Shown in pieces: positions 11,877 through 26,100 of a DNA stretch of 64,000 nucleotides. Made by a program: the position numbers and the translations under genes. Under the pieces are notes generated by a model. That model had not been told where the DNA came from, made no database searches, and was given only the letters and a program-made list of their open reading frames with translations. The first letter of the stretch is position 1. Each line of letters begins with the position of its first letter. This DNA comes from Arcuatula senhousia (lineage: Eukaryota; Mollusca; Bivalvia; Mytilida; Mytilidae), in the NCBI GenBank assembly GCA_963971305.1, contig OZ020317.1:15084001-15148000 (forward strand), written 5' to 3'.

Positions 11877-13265
11877 AGAGGCTCCCAGGAGCCTGAATTG
11901 CTCACCTGACTTCAGTGACATAATGTAACAATACTAGTATTGTAACATTGCAAACAGCCATCATGATATATAAAACCATTGGAAAGTTCTATAAACTATA
12001 AAGCTAAGCATTTAAGCAATGTGTGGCACAATCTTCTATGGTACACTATTTTTCATGTACAATCCATTTTTTGGGGCATTTAAGGGGCTGTTACTCCTAT
12101 TATGGTTATCTGACAATTTTGGCCTAATGGTAAATTTTGTATAGTTCAGTTAGCTGAACATTTAAGCAAGCAAAACCCTTTCCCTATCTTTAATGGTTCA
12201 CAATTTACTAGACCAAAACCTCTATTTTGGGGGTATAAGGGGCCATAACCCCTACAAGGGGTCATCTGACAATTTCAACCTAATGGATAATTTTGTAGAG
12301 CTTAATTAGCTAAACATTTAAGTAAGCAAAACATTTTCCCAATCTCCTATCGTTCACATACTATAAAGCTATACATTATTTTTTGGCGTTTAAGGGGCCA
12401 TAACCCCTATTAGGGAAGTTCTGACAACTTCAACCTATTGGACAATTTCGTAGATCTCAATTAGCTTATCATTTAAGCAATCAAAACCTTTTCCCTATCT
12501 TTTATCTTTCCCAATCTGTAAGGCTAAAATCAGTATTTTTTTGTGTTTAAGGGGCCATTACCCCTATAAGGGATCATCTGACAATTTTGATCAAATGAAC
12601 AATTTGTAGATCTCAAATTAGCTGAACATTTAAACAAGCAAAACCTATCCTCTATCTACTATCATTCACAATCTATAAGACAAAAAACACTATTTTTGGC
12701 TTTTAAGGGGCCATAACTCCTGTAAGGGGTCTTCTCATCTGACAATTACTTAATGGACAATTTTGTAAAGCTCAATTAGCTGAACATAAGCCATAACCCT
12801 TATAAGGGGTCATCTGACAATTTTGACCCTTGGACAATTTTGTAGAGCTTACTTAGCTGAACAATATGCAATTGAAATAACTTCAGTATCTTATACAGTT
12901 CTTGAGATATAAGACAAAATAAGTGCAAAACGCAGAAAAAATCAAGAAAAGGGGCAATAACTCCCACATGGTTTTTTTGAATTTCTTCAAAATTTCAGGG
13001 TAGGTAGATCTTGACCTGCTGATCAATTTAACCCTGTCAGAATTTTGATATCTGTCACCATTTTAGAGTTATTTGCAAAAAACTGCTGTTTTAGCCCTAT
13101 GCTCTAATTTTAGCAATGGCAGCCATGTTTTTTATAGAATCAATATTAAATGAGGATTGTTTGTAGCCAACATGTCCTATATCATTTCTGCAAAGTTTCA
13201 GTTAAATTGGTTCAGTGGTTTCAGAGAGAAGATTTTTGAAATTGTTAACGGACAATGACGATGGA
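11877..13265 (+). mobile_element. Hairpin-ended tandem-core element, copy A, 3' truncated
   Basis: It starts aagaggctcccaggagcc followed by tgctcacctgac, like copies at 21791 and 50291. The interior has repeated blocks around cataacccctataaggggtc and catctgacaatttt. It stops near acgatggac, without the terminal gtgagct hairpin of the complete copies. Non-coding. Confidence 0.85.
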
Positions 13266-14056
13266 CGTGTGTATTACAGTTATCAATATTCACATAATGT
13301 CAAATTATGTTTATATGTATATATTTATGCCTTGTTGTTAAAAATATTATTTATTGTCTATTGTATTTTGTAAATTAGTCTTGTGCTTATAAATGTGTTT
13401 TGTTAACATGATGCTAAAGAATTTGAAATCTAATAGCAAAGAGGCAGCAATGGGGCATTTGAGTGTCATAAGCCGAAAGGGCAACGACAAAAACAGTTAC
13501 TTAACATAAACAAGAACAGCACGAGGAAACACAAAATCAATAAAACAGGTATCAAAAATTTGACAAGTTGTAAAGAGAGTAAACTCAGGTGCTCCGGAAG
13601 AGTAATCGGCTCTTGCCTGCTATAGCTCACTCGTCACTTTCCAATTTCCAATTCAATGTGTCAAATCAGGTAAAGGAAGATTTATCAAAACCTTATGACA
13701 AACCAACATCTGCACTCATCTGAGAGATAGAATTCCCATATTTGTCAAGGAATGCATGATGTCTACCGTTAAATTTTCTTGAGTGAAGACAGCAACCGAG
13801 GAGCAACAACATTTTGATACCAATTTTTGTGCCGAACATATAAATTTTTAAACAGGATGTTTCTATTTAAAATACTCAACCATGAAGCTTAAAGCTGCTT
13901 GATATACGATGATGGCCATGTGTAGTTGTACATGTTACCAAGAAATATGTTTCTCCTTTGGTTGTTTTACCTTATCATGTACATGTAGCCAGAAGTAGGT
14001 ATATAAACCATAAGGAATTCTCTTTTTCCAGGCTATTATAGAAGACTGACAATGAA

Positions 14057-14102
14057 ATGACAGAAGGAATACTACATGATTTCATTGGAGGATGGGTTTC
14101 AG
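14057..14102 (+). CDS. Carrier exon 1 (coding)
   Basis: MTEGILHDFIGGWVS plus one base; donor gtatca. An acceptor-like tctctttttccag at 14019-14031 suggests that this exon has a spliced 5' UTR. Confidence 0.85.
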
Positions 14103-17100
14103 GTATCAAATTCTCATTTTGATTTTAAATAAATAGTTGTGTTTGTATGTGTTCAGTGGCAGATTTAGGGTTAGGGGAACAGGTTGGGTCTCCCACCTTT
14201 GAAATTTTTTTGGTTGAAAATAGGAAATTACTGGGGTGTGACAAGGCATTAACCTCTCCTTGTCAATGTCAGTCATTGGACCCCTTATCAAAATAACTAG
14301 ATCTGCAACTTGTGTTTGAAACCTGCTTATAGTAATCTGAAAATCTATGTCATCAGCACAAAAATATTTTCTGCAATTTCATTGTAGACTCTTGGTATTT
14401 GGCTTATTGTGCTACATGCATAAAGTGTACATGTGCAGCCTTTCAAGGTCTTTAAAAGCCTATATACTTCCAGTTTACTGAGTGTTGAGATATTTTTTTA
14501 ATGTAGGTGACTTATATCTTTCATGGATGAACAGTTGTTTAATACTTTAAATCAAAGATCCATTTTCACCACATTCATAATGATTATTTTTTTTTTGTAT
14601 TTCAGGTTCTGCTGGTGTTCTTGTTGGTCATCCCATTGATACTGTTAAGGTCTGTATGTAATATTTTATAATTTGTAAAGTACGCTTTATACACAGATAT
14701 AACAGATAATATATAAGCAGAGTTCCTATAAAACGGCCATCAAAGTACAAAAAATGTATAAAGTAAAGTTCTTCAGTAAAATTGGGGCCTGGATTCTTGA
14801 ATCTAACATAATCACATTAGTCTGAATGTCCACTATGTTCAATGTACAGGTTAATAACAGGGTACCAAATACTGACTGGTTGATTATTATTCTCTATAAT
14901 CTATAAAAGGTTGAGAATATTTATTATAACATGATTTAATTGTATTAAGCAAAGATATTTTCTATTTTCACAGGTTCAGCTGCAGATTCAGAATAAAGAA
15001 AATATTTATAGAAATATATGGGATTGTGTGAATTCTGTTAAACAGCAATCTTGGGTAGGTATAAACTGCTGACCTTTCTGGTACAATTGAGTTTACTCTT
15101 CTTATGTCCTGACTTTGTTCTACTATTATTGTTTACAATGTAGATTTTGATATTTTTCTACTGCTTTATATGCCCCATCTATGAAAGTTAGGGGCATATA
15201 CATGTTTTAGTGTGTGGTCTGTTTCAAGGGTCTGGAAATTTTTTGAGCTGATTTCGGTCATTTTTGTCCGATTGTGCTAAATACATATATGAACGTTACC
15301 ATGACCCCCCTTTTTTGCCTTATCCACCTCTTAAATCCATCTTTTAATCTTTAAAGGCAATGTTTGTTTCTGTATAACATTTTATAACATGCAACTTGAT
15401 ATCCAGATCACGTTTTTATTCCAGGTAAGTCTCTTCAAAGATAAAATTTCTAATGTTTTCATTGTAAACAAAACACGTTTCATGTAGAAAGTGAAAGTAG
15501 AATCGCCTGTATGTTGATAAATCGGGACAAGTCGTATATGTTTATAAAATAAACATATCAAACATTAAGAAAGATTGAGAAATGCCCCTTTCAATGTGAA
15601 ATTTGTGATAATTATTGTTTTTATTAGTATCAAAACAATCTGTACAGTGAATGATTATTTACAAAATAAATATAACCACGCACATGCGTAATCAAACACC
15701 AATTTGGTGTGCACATGTTTTGATAAATATCAACATTATGAGAAATTATTTCTAAATAAACAAAATAGGCATCTGAGGAAAAATTGATAACCTCAATTAA
15801 TTCATTTAATTAAAACCATACAATGTAGGTAAATGCACAGGCGTTTGGGTCCAGGATTTTATTTTATTATAAACAAGTGTGGACTCTAATGCATATTGCC
15901 TAGCAAGCCGCTATGGACACAAAAAGCAAAGGTCTGCTTTAGTAACATAAAAAAAGACTTTATTATTTCTAGGTCCTGCTAAGGTTTATTGTTGAATTCT
16001 ATAAGTAGCCTTTGTTGTACACATACTATAAAATCAATCTAAAATTAAGCCATTTTAAGATTTTAACATGTCATGTAAGCGTTTATCCTAAACATTATTT
16101 GTTTTTAGATCAAGTACATTGTACATGTAGGTTTATTATCTCCTATTTAGTTTAAAATAACTGCATCAAAGTTTGGTTATGTTAGTGGATGAAATAGGAA
16201 ACTATTGCAGATAGAGAAAAGCTGTTGCTTGCTTAAACCTTCAGCTCATCGAGCTCTACAAAAGTCTACATTGGATCATAGATTTCACAGTCTGTTGTTT
16301 ATAGGTCTTGATATATACTTATAAATCAGCTTAATGTTTAAGTATATATATATATTATATGAAATAAGTTTAAACCCAATGTAGATCTCTTTATGAAAAT
16401 TTGCAATGTACATGTATGCCTTTAGATTTTTTACGTTTAATAGCAATAAATAATATTATAACTCAAACAGGGCCAGATCCAGAATTTTTTGAAAGGGGTT
16501 GGTCCACAGAAAGTCCGCTGTGGACGAATGACGAAAAGGGGGTGGTTTTTTTGCAGAAAACCTGCACGTTACTTGCGAAATTTTTGGCGGAAAGGAGGAA
16601 AATTCCAACCTCGGAACCCCTCCCGCCCCCCCCCGCATCCGCAACTGCTCAAATATTTTTGATTGTCACCTATTCAAAGATTGTCCCTCCTTTATGATAG
16701 ACACTAAAGCAAACTTATACAGGAACGTTGCAATCCATGTTCCGCACACAGGGGGTTGGATTCTCGTAGTCGTTTATATTGACTTAAAAAAAAATCGACC
16801 CCCTACTCTATAATCCAAGCCCCTGTGGTTCCGCACAGTCTTCCAGAATTCCGACCAGTACCTCCCCGTGGTGGAAGACGGGCCCTGCTCCAGCGACAAC
16901 AAAGGATACTCTTGAGCAGCTAACACTGGCGGTGGTGTGTCATGGGCTGGACGACCCATGGCACATAGCGAGTCTATACCGATTGGTATAAGTCGACGCA
17001 GAGGGGCTTTCCCCTAGTCGCGACTATAAATACCCATCAGTTAAAATTATTTTCTGACATGTTTGTAAGACAAGTGTGGCGACTTTGGTCTCTGTGTGGT

Positions 17101-20100
17101 GAATCGACAAAATTGTCAAGCAATGATAACATTTTCGAACAACCAATAACTTGTGACAAATAAGTTTATTTTTCCGGATCCCGCAATAGCTATGTGAGAA
17201 ATACATACAATTATTCATCCTTATTAAAATGACCTAGATCAAGACAGACGAATGACCCAATGTGGCTATTTTGTCATTTTCTAAAAATCAATAAAATGCT
17301 TGAATTGTGTGTGTCTGATTGACCTATATTTCTGTCTGTGATAATCACGTGGTGATAATAATGAATTAACATTTTGCAGTCAAAAAATTATAAAGAAAGT
17401 ACGCTTAAACATGTGCACAACCTGATAAAGTACGCTACATGATCTAGTTGAGTTGCTTTAAAACACCGCCAAATAAAAGCATGAAATACGAAGATGCTGT
17501 GTACAACTTTTTTTGCATGATTAACTTATTTTTGGTGTCCGATTAGTATTTTTGTCCTTTTAAACTTTATTCAATTAAGTAAATTTTCGCAATCCAAAAT
17601 CAAATATCCATTTATACGCTAAAGTTACGCAAGATATGCTACACTGACTAAAATATAATCCGAAGCGGAACACATAATCTACTGGTCGCGGCCATATTGT
17701 CTTGATGGGAATCCGAAGATTGAGAATCCGAATATAGCCACCGAGTGAAAAGTGAAAGTATGTACATTGCAAAGAGCTTTTGTAAATATAGAAACGACGG
17801 AAACAAACGACCTAATTGATGTATCGCTGCCAATCTTTTTATAATAGGTAGTAATAACGTGTATATAAAAATTTTCATCTCGTCTAAATACTATTTCCAC
17901 AAGGCAAGAATGTTTGAAAGTTCTAAAAATAGAACTGACGGAAACTCCCTTTTTAGCTCACCTGGACCGAAGGTCCATGTGAGCTATTACCATCACTTGG
18001 CGTCCGTCGTCGTCGTCGTCGTCTGTCGTCGTCTGTCGTCGTCTGTCGTCGTCGTCGTCGTCTGTTAACAATTTTTCAAAAATCTTCTCCTCTGAAACTA
18101 CCAAACAGAATTCAATGAAACTTGGTATGAATGATCCTTAGGGTGTCCTGCACCAAACTTGTGTTTTGATTTTTGATCCGTTAAAAAACATGGCCGCCGT
18201 TACTAAAAATAGACTAGGGGGGTCAGACTACTGTTTTTGGCCTATAAATCAAAAAGTATAAGAGATAGAGGAAATTTGAGGCCACGCTACTGATTCAGCA
18301 TCAAAAGCTCTACAAAAGTCTCCATTTGGTCAAAGTTGTCAGATGACCCCTTATAGGGGTTACGGCCCCTTGAAGGTGAAAAATAGCATTTTTTCATGTT
18401 TTTGGTCTACAGAATGAAAACTATTGCAGATAGAGATTAGCTGTTGCTTGCTTAAATGTTCAGCTCATTTAACTCTACAAAAGTCTCTATAGGGTCGAAG
18501 TTGTCAGATGATCCCTTATAGGGGTTATAGCCCCTTAAAGGTGAAAAATAGCCATTTTTCATGTTTTTGGCCTACAGAATGAAAACTATTGCAGATAGAG
18601 ATTAGCTGTTGCTTGCTTAAATGTTAAGCTCATTTAGCTCTACAAAATTTTCCATAGGGTCGAAGTTGTCAGATGATCCCTTATAGGGGTTACGGCCCCT
18701 GAAAAATAGCGATTTTTCATGTTTTTGGCCTACAGAATGAAAACTATTGCAGATAGAGATTAGCTGTTGCTTGCTAAAATGTTCAGCTCATTTAGCTTTA
18801 CAAAATTCTCCATAGGGTCGAAGTTGTCAGATGACCCCTTATAGGGATTACGGCCCCTGAAAAATAGCGATTTTTCATGTTTTTGTCCTACAAAATGAAA
18901 ACTATTGCAGATAGAGATTAGCTGTTGCTTGCTTAAATGTTCAGCTCATTTAGCTCTACAAAATTCTCCATAGGGTCGAAGTTGTCAGATGACCCCTTAT
19001 AGGGGTTACGGCCCCTGAAAAATAGTGATTTTTCATGTTTTTGGCCTACAGAATGAAAACTATTGCAGATAGAGATTAGCTGTTGCTTGCTTAAATGTTC
19101 AGCTCATTTAGCTCTACAAAATTCTCCATAGGGTCGAAGTTGTCAGGTGACCCCTTATAGGGGTTACGGCCTCTGAAAAAAGCGATTTTTCATGTTTTTG
19201 GCCTACAGAATGATAACTATTGCAGATAGAGATTAGCTGTTGCTTGCTTAAATGTTCAGCTCATTTAGCTCTACAAAAGTCTCCATACGGTCGAAGTTGT
19301 CAGATGACTCCTTATAGGGGTTATGGCCCCTTATAGGTGAAAAATGGTGTTTTTGGCCAATAGAATGAAAACTATTGCAGGTAGAGAAAAGCTGTTGCTT
19401 GCTTAAATGTTCAGCTCATTTAGCTCTACAAAAGTATAGGGTCAACATCAAGACCAGGTGAGCGATTCAGGCTCCTGGGAGCCTCTTGTTTCTTGTAGAA
19501 ATATTTTTTACCATAAACAACTAGAACATTCTATAACTCCTTTCAGCTGTAACTCTCTTTAGGAAGCAAAAGTAAAGCATGTCAGTAGCAGGGTTGGCAA
19601 AGTATTGACCGCCCGGGTTTTCCCACCCGGGAAATCCCGGGTTTTCCCGGGCTGGGCAATACCCTTAAAATCATCAAAGTGGGCAATACTGGGTAATAAG
19701 AATTTATTCATGAAAAAAATCCTATTCAATAGTATTATATGCTTCAAAATTTTTCCTCATCTACAAAATTCATAAATTATTTGTATTTGACATTACTTTT
19801 CATGCATTACTTCAATAATTTGTATATTTGCACTACTTTTTTGCTATAATTTTTTTCACTGTCATTACAATTTTGACAATCATGACAATACATGTTGTTT
19901 AATCTATGCTAATTATTTATGAAAGCCCAGTCTATAAAACAAAACAGAATTGTGAAACCATATACATGAAAAGATTAAATAAGGATTAGTAATCAAAACA
20001 TCATAATTTTGTCTAATTGTTAATAGGTAGGGCTTGTGTATTTATAAGAATGAGACATACATGCATTAAAAAAACATTGAACTTGTATAAGGCAATATCA

Positions 20101-23100
20101 GGTTATTTATAAATCATTTTGCATTTCTATATATACATGGAAAATTTATTACATATATATACTATATGTATCTGTTTAATTAAGATTTAATCTTTTACTC
20201 TCTAAATCTGTTTTTAATAGTGTTTTCATTTAGATTTTACTAAAAAGTGTACATACACATCTTAATACTGATTGTTATGTAGGTATTTGATGATACATTT
20301 GTATTTTAATAAGAAAAAACTTATTACCCAGTAATGCCCAGTATTGCCCAATAAAACCCAGTAAAACCCGGGTTTTCCCAGTATTTCCCGCTGGGCTGGG
20401 AAATACTCTTAAAACCCGGGTTTTTGCCAACCCTGGTCAGTAGGTATAAATCTCACATCGGGTCTTTTTTCCTACGAAGCGAAACAAAAGATCACCACGG
20501 ACGGAAGAGGCCAAAGATTTTCAAGGGAAACAATGTTCCGCCAAATAAAAGGACTTTCGAGTGACACTACAGTAAGGTAAAATCTGGGCGAGTTCGAACA
20601 AATAATTTGGCGGAAAATGTGGACTCACTTTTATTTGAAATATTTTTACTGACGAGTTGGTAGTATAATAAAACGTACATACAAACTAGGACTCGATGGG
20701 TGTTCCATAAATTTTCAAAAAGACGTTCAAGGATAATACGTGGTTATTTCATTTCAATGATAAAATTGGAAAAAGTAGAATATTGTCTCCCTTTAAAATT
20801 TTAAACTACTTCCGTCCGTGGTGGTTTGTTTGGCTCGCTTCAGTGGAAAAAAGATTAGATTCAAAGTCATTGCGAATTGTTTCACGATAAATGTGTTCCC
20901 AATTGTGAGATTAAACTGAAAGGATTTAGAGAATCACCAATATTTCATGTAAAACATTTGATTCTATGAGAAAATATGGGGGTTTTCCCTAGAGTAAATT
21001 TTGTTCTATTTCTAGAACTTTCAAACATTCTTGCCTTGTGGAAATAGTATATAGACGAGATGAAAATTTTTATATACACGTTATTTATAATAAAATAAAA
21101 TCCTGGACCCAAACGCCTGTGGGTAAATGCATAGTGGCCTTGATCAGACAGGTGTGACCGATTATGTAATTAGCATAACCCGGAGGCCATTCTCACCTGT
21201 GTTTGACACCTAGGTGTTTATTATGAGATTAATGACCACACGACCGGATGCTCAGGAAGATGATTAAACAATTATATGACCGATTAGTCAAATAATGCTT
21301 ACAATAAAAATTTTAAAATGTCCGATTGGGAGAATTTTTAGTCGGTCATTTAGGACAAAATTTCGGTCATGACCGGCAAATATGACCGTTTCCGGACCCT
21401 TGGTCTGTTTGTCCATCTGTCCTTTTGTCTGTCCTTCCCAAATGTTACGAGAGGGGCATGATGTCATTTGGACATATTCTTGTTTGTGATGTCTTGAATG
21501 TCCCACAATTTTCATAAGACTAAATTGCCTGCATTTCACAGAGGCTAAAATGTGTATGCCAACAACAATTTTAAGGTTGGACAGCATGCTATTTTTATAC
21601 AACCCCTAAACAGGATGGATTGATTAATTTTGGGGATCCGCCTATTTTGGTTTAAAAATTAAGGGGACAAAAAAGCCACCTTTTTGGGGTTGCAAAACTT
21701 GATCCTCCATATTGTAACAACTATTTGACAAGTATAAACTTGCCAAAAATTTTCACTTCTGAGGACCTCATGAATATAGCATTTATTGAACAAGAGGCTC
21801 CCAGGAGCCGAAATTGCTCACCTGGTCTTGATGTCAACCCTATATTTTGTAGAGTTAAATATTAATGAGCTGAACATTTAAGCAAGCAACAGTTTTTCTT
21901 TACCTACTATAGTTTTCATTCTATAGGCCAAAAACACGAAAAACCGTTATTTTAGGGGGCCATAAACCCTTATAGGATCATCTGACAACTTCGACCCTAT
22001 GGAGACTTTTGTAGAGCTTTATGCGCTGAACATTTAAGCAAGCAACAGCTTTTCTCTATCTGCTATAGTTTTCATTCTAAAGGCCAAAAACATGAAAAAG
22101 GTTATTTAAGGGGCTGTAACCCCTATTAAGGGTCATCTGACAACTTCGATCCTATTGAGACTTTTGTAGAGCTAAATAAACAGAACATTTAAGCAAGCAA
22201 CAGCTTTTCTCTATCTACTATAGTTTTCATTCTATAGGCCAAAAACATGAAAAAGGTTACTAGTATTTTAGGGGCCGTAACCCCTATTAAGGGTCATCTG
22301 ACAACTTCGATCCTATTAAGACTTATGTAGAGCTAAATGAACTGAACATTTAAGCAAGCTATCTGCTATAGGCCAAAAACATGAAAAAACATCATTTTAG
22401 GGGCCGTAACCCCTATTTGGCATCATCTGACAACTTCGACCCTATGGAGACTTTTGTACAGCTAAATTAGCTTAACATTTAAGCAAGCAACAGCTTCTCT
22501 CTATCTGCAATAGTTTTCATTCCATAGGCCAAAAACATGAAAAAACATTATTTCAGGTGCCGTAATCCCTAGAAGGGGTCATCTGACAACTTTGACCCTA
22601 TGGAGACTTTTGTAGAGCTAAATGAGCTGAACATTTAAGCAAGCAACAGCTTTTCTCTATCTGCAATAGTTTTCATACTATAGGGCAAAAACATGAAAAA
22701 ACGTATTTTTCACATTAAAGGGGCTGTAACCCCTATAAGGGGTCATCTGACAACTTCAACCAAATGGAGACTTATGTAGAACTTTTGATGCTGAAGCAGT
22801 AGGGTGGCATCAGATTTCATCTATCTCTTATACTTTTTGATTTACAAGCCAAAAACAGTAGTCTGACCCCCCTGGTCTATTTTTAGCAATGGCGGCCATG
22901 TTTTTCGACGAATCAAAAATCCCCACGCTAGTTTTGTGCAGGATACCCTAAAGTACCACCAGACCAAACTTGGTTTGAATCTGTTCAGTAGTTTCAGAGA
23001 AGAAGAAGTTTGAAAAAGTTTACAGACGACGACAGACGACAACGACGGACGCCAAGTGATGGCAATAGCTCTCATGGACCTTCGGTCCAGATGAGCTAAA

Positions 23101-26100
23101 AAGAAATGGAGCAGTCGCACACAACAGCTAATCTCCTTGTTGTTCCATTAAAATGTAAGTCAAGGTGACCTAGATCTGGACCAGATGTTAATTACATGTA
23201 CTATCCAAGATATACCCACTTACAAAATATCATTCCTCTACAACTTACAGTCCCAGAGATATGGACCTTAACCAAAACTTTAACCTGAGTCATTCATGCA
23301 GAAAATGTAGTTCAAGTTGACCTTATTTTTGGGAACTAATGCTGATTTCCTCCAAGGTGTACCCATGACTCAATATCATCTCTGGTAGTTTCTGAGATAT
23401 GGGCCATAACCCAAACTTCAACCTGAGTCATCATGCGAAAAATGGTAGGTCAAGGTTACCTAATTCTGGTATTGATGGTGGTTACTATCCAAGATGTCCC
23501 CCTGACCCAATATTGTTTCTCTACCACTTGCAGTTGCTGAGATATTGACCTTAACCAAAACTATACCCTGAGTAGCTCATGCTGAAAAAGAAGGTTATGG
23601 TGACCTAATATTGGTATAGATGCTGGTTACTATCCAAGATGTACCCACTGACCCAATATTATTTCTGTCACTTGCAGTTGTTAGATATGGACCTTAACCA
23701 AACCTCACCAGAGTCATTCATGCATAATATGTAGGTCAAGTTAGCTTAATTTTGGAATGGATACTGGTTACAATCCTAGATGTACCCATTGACCCTGGCA
23801 ATATCATTCCTGTACTATTTGCAGTTGCTGAGATATGGACCTTAACCAAAACTTCAGCCCAAGTCATTCATTCAGAAAATGTTGGTTGAGGTTACCTAAT
23901 TTTGGTACAGATGCTGGTAACTATCCAAGATGTACACAGGAAAAATTGCAACATATGTTAAACATATGTTTGAAATAACATAATGTTATCATTACCTTAA
24001 ACATATGATTTCCTTATGTTTGGTGCCCATATGATAAACATACGTTTGAAAACATATGTTCATCATTTGTTTTATGTTTTCATATAACAAACAATATGTT
24101 TAAGAAAAAATGAAGAAAAACCATTTAAAATCAATTGCCAATGCATGATTCACATTTTGAATTTTAAGATGTTTATTACCATATGTTAAACATATGTTCG
24201 TCATATGTTTAACATATGTTTGAATACATATGATTATCATATGGGCACCAAACATAAGGTGAACATATGATTTCGAACATATGTTGCAATATTTCCTGTG
24301 TACCCATTGACCAATTATATGATACGGATCCTGGTTATTATCCAAGATGCACACACTCACTCAATATCATCTCTCTATCACTTGCAGTTGCTGAGTTATG
24401 GACCTTAACCAAAACTTTAACCAGAGTTGTTCAAGCGGAAAATGTCGGTGAAGGATGTTGGTTACGATCAAAGATGTACCCAATGACCCAATATCATCTC
24501 TCTATCACTTGCAGTTACTTTAACCTGAGTTGTTCAAGCCAAAAATGTAGGTCAAGGTGACCTAATTTTGATACAGTTGCTGGTTATTATCTAAGATATT
24601 CACACTCACCCAATATCATCTCTATCACTTGCAGTTGCCAAGATATGGACCTTAACCAAAACTTTAACCTTAGTCATTCATGTGGAAAATGTAGGTCAAG
24701 GTCACTTAATTTTGCTACGGATGCTGGATACTATCCAAGATGTATCCACTGACCCAATAGAAATGGACATTAACCAAAACTTTAACCTGAGTCATTCATG
24801 CAGAAAATGTAGGTCAATGTACCTAAATTTGGTACAAATGCTGGTCACTATCCAAGATCACTGACCCAATATCATCCCCTTATCAATTAAAGCTGCTAAG
24901 ATATGGACCTTAACCAAAAATTTAACCTGAGTCATTCATGCACCAAATATAGGTGAAGGTGACCTAATTTTTGTACTGATGCTGACTACCATCAAAGATG
25001 TACCCACTGACCAAATATCGTTCCTTTATGATGTTAAGTTCCTAAGTTATTGACAAAACAAAAACCATTATGTATGTACATATTTGTTCATGTACAAACA
25101 AAGGAACCAAATGCTATATCCCCTCCCCAACTCTGCTGGACTCAGGGATAAAAATATGCATAAATGACATTCTTAATGGTATATTTATATTTAGTATGTG
25201 ATTAACAAATGTATTTTTTTTTAGTCTCGAGGCTTCTTCAGAGGATTATCATGGCCTTTGTTTTCTGCTGGATTGATAAATTCTGTCTTCTTTGGAGCAT
25301 ACAGCCAGGTACTAAAACAACTGGGTACCAGTCCTGAGAAACAACATGATCATCCAGATTACTTCAAGGTTATTGTGGCCAGTGGATTAGGGGGTGTGGC
25401 TCAGTTATTGGTGGCATGTCCTATTGAAGTTATAAAAGTTGTACTGCAGTCACAGATACCACATGGAAATCAAACCGGTACACTGGAGAGAAAAGTGTTT
25501 AAGTAGTTTTACATTGATAATTTTATTTCTAAAGTAATCATTATTTAAAAAAAAAAATCATTCTTAATCTTCTTTATAATGTGTGAAGTTTTATCAAAAT
25601 TAATGCTGTGGAAAACAAATTTAAAGTTTGTCTAAACTTTTGACCTTTGACCCCAAAATCATTAGGCTTCTGTCTTGGTACAAGCTTTAATACTCGTATG
25701 TGTGAGTTTCATGAAATTCTCTAAAGGCATTTAAAAGTTTTGCTCCAAAAACCAATATTGTCGGAGGAAAAGCAGAATTCTATACATTTTTGGTACTTTC
25801 TGCTTTGACAAAAGGCGTGGACTACAAAAGTTAAAACAGAAATTACAGAATAACATATGTGTTTTATGCTTTTAGGTAAACAGTTCTACCATGGACCGTT
25901 AGAGGGAGTAAGACAAATAATGAAACAGAATGGGATATTTGGAATGTTTCGAGGATTTACAGCTCAGCTTCCAAGAGACGTCATAGCAAGTTCAATATAC
26001 TTTACTTCCTTTGAATTTATGTCCTTTGTAGGAAAGAAAAATCTTAAACATATGCCAGAACAGCTTATAAACTTCATCAGTGGTGGGCTTGCTGGTGTTT

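Larger units (their letters stand above)
9612..14018. other. Intergenic region between the head-to-head ARID4 and carrier genes
   Basis: It holds the presumed ARID4 promoter (CpG-containing stretch 9620-9870 with cacttccgcc, an ETS-like motif), a short minisatellite, a terminal-inverted-repeat element and a partial hairpin-ended element. A splice acceptor tctctttttccag at about 14019-14031 suggests that the carrier gene has an untranslated first exon in this interval. The short open frames here show no family resemblance. Confidence 0.5.
15225..21402. mobile_element. 6.18-kb composite fold-back hAT-like element
   Basis: Terminal inverted repeats caagggtctggaaat (15225) and, reversed from the right end, caagggtccggaaac. 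The flanks carry a perfect 8-bp target duplication gtctgttt (15217-15224 and 21403-21410), the hAT size. Long inverted arms lie inside: 15836-15872 plus 17849-17935 pair with 20999-21127. No transposase frame is visible, so it is non-autonomous. It carries nested insertions at 15873-17848, 17951-19489 and 19589-20435. It sits inside an older repeat beginning near 15173 (gccccatctatgaaag) in carrier intron 3. Confidence 0.82.

Noticed and set aside
16469..16830. Possible hAT element from cagggccagatccag to ccaagcccctg
   Set aside because: The ends are only loosely inverted and no target duplication was found, so it was left as part of the 2-kb insert.
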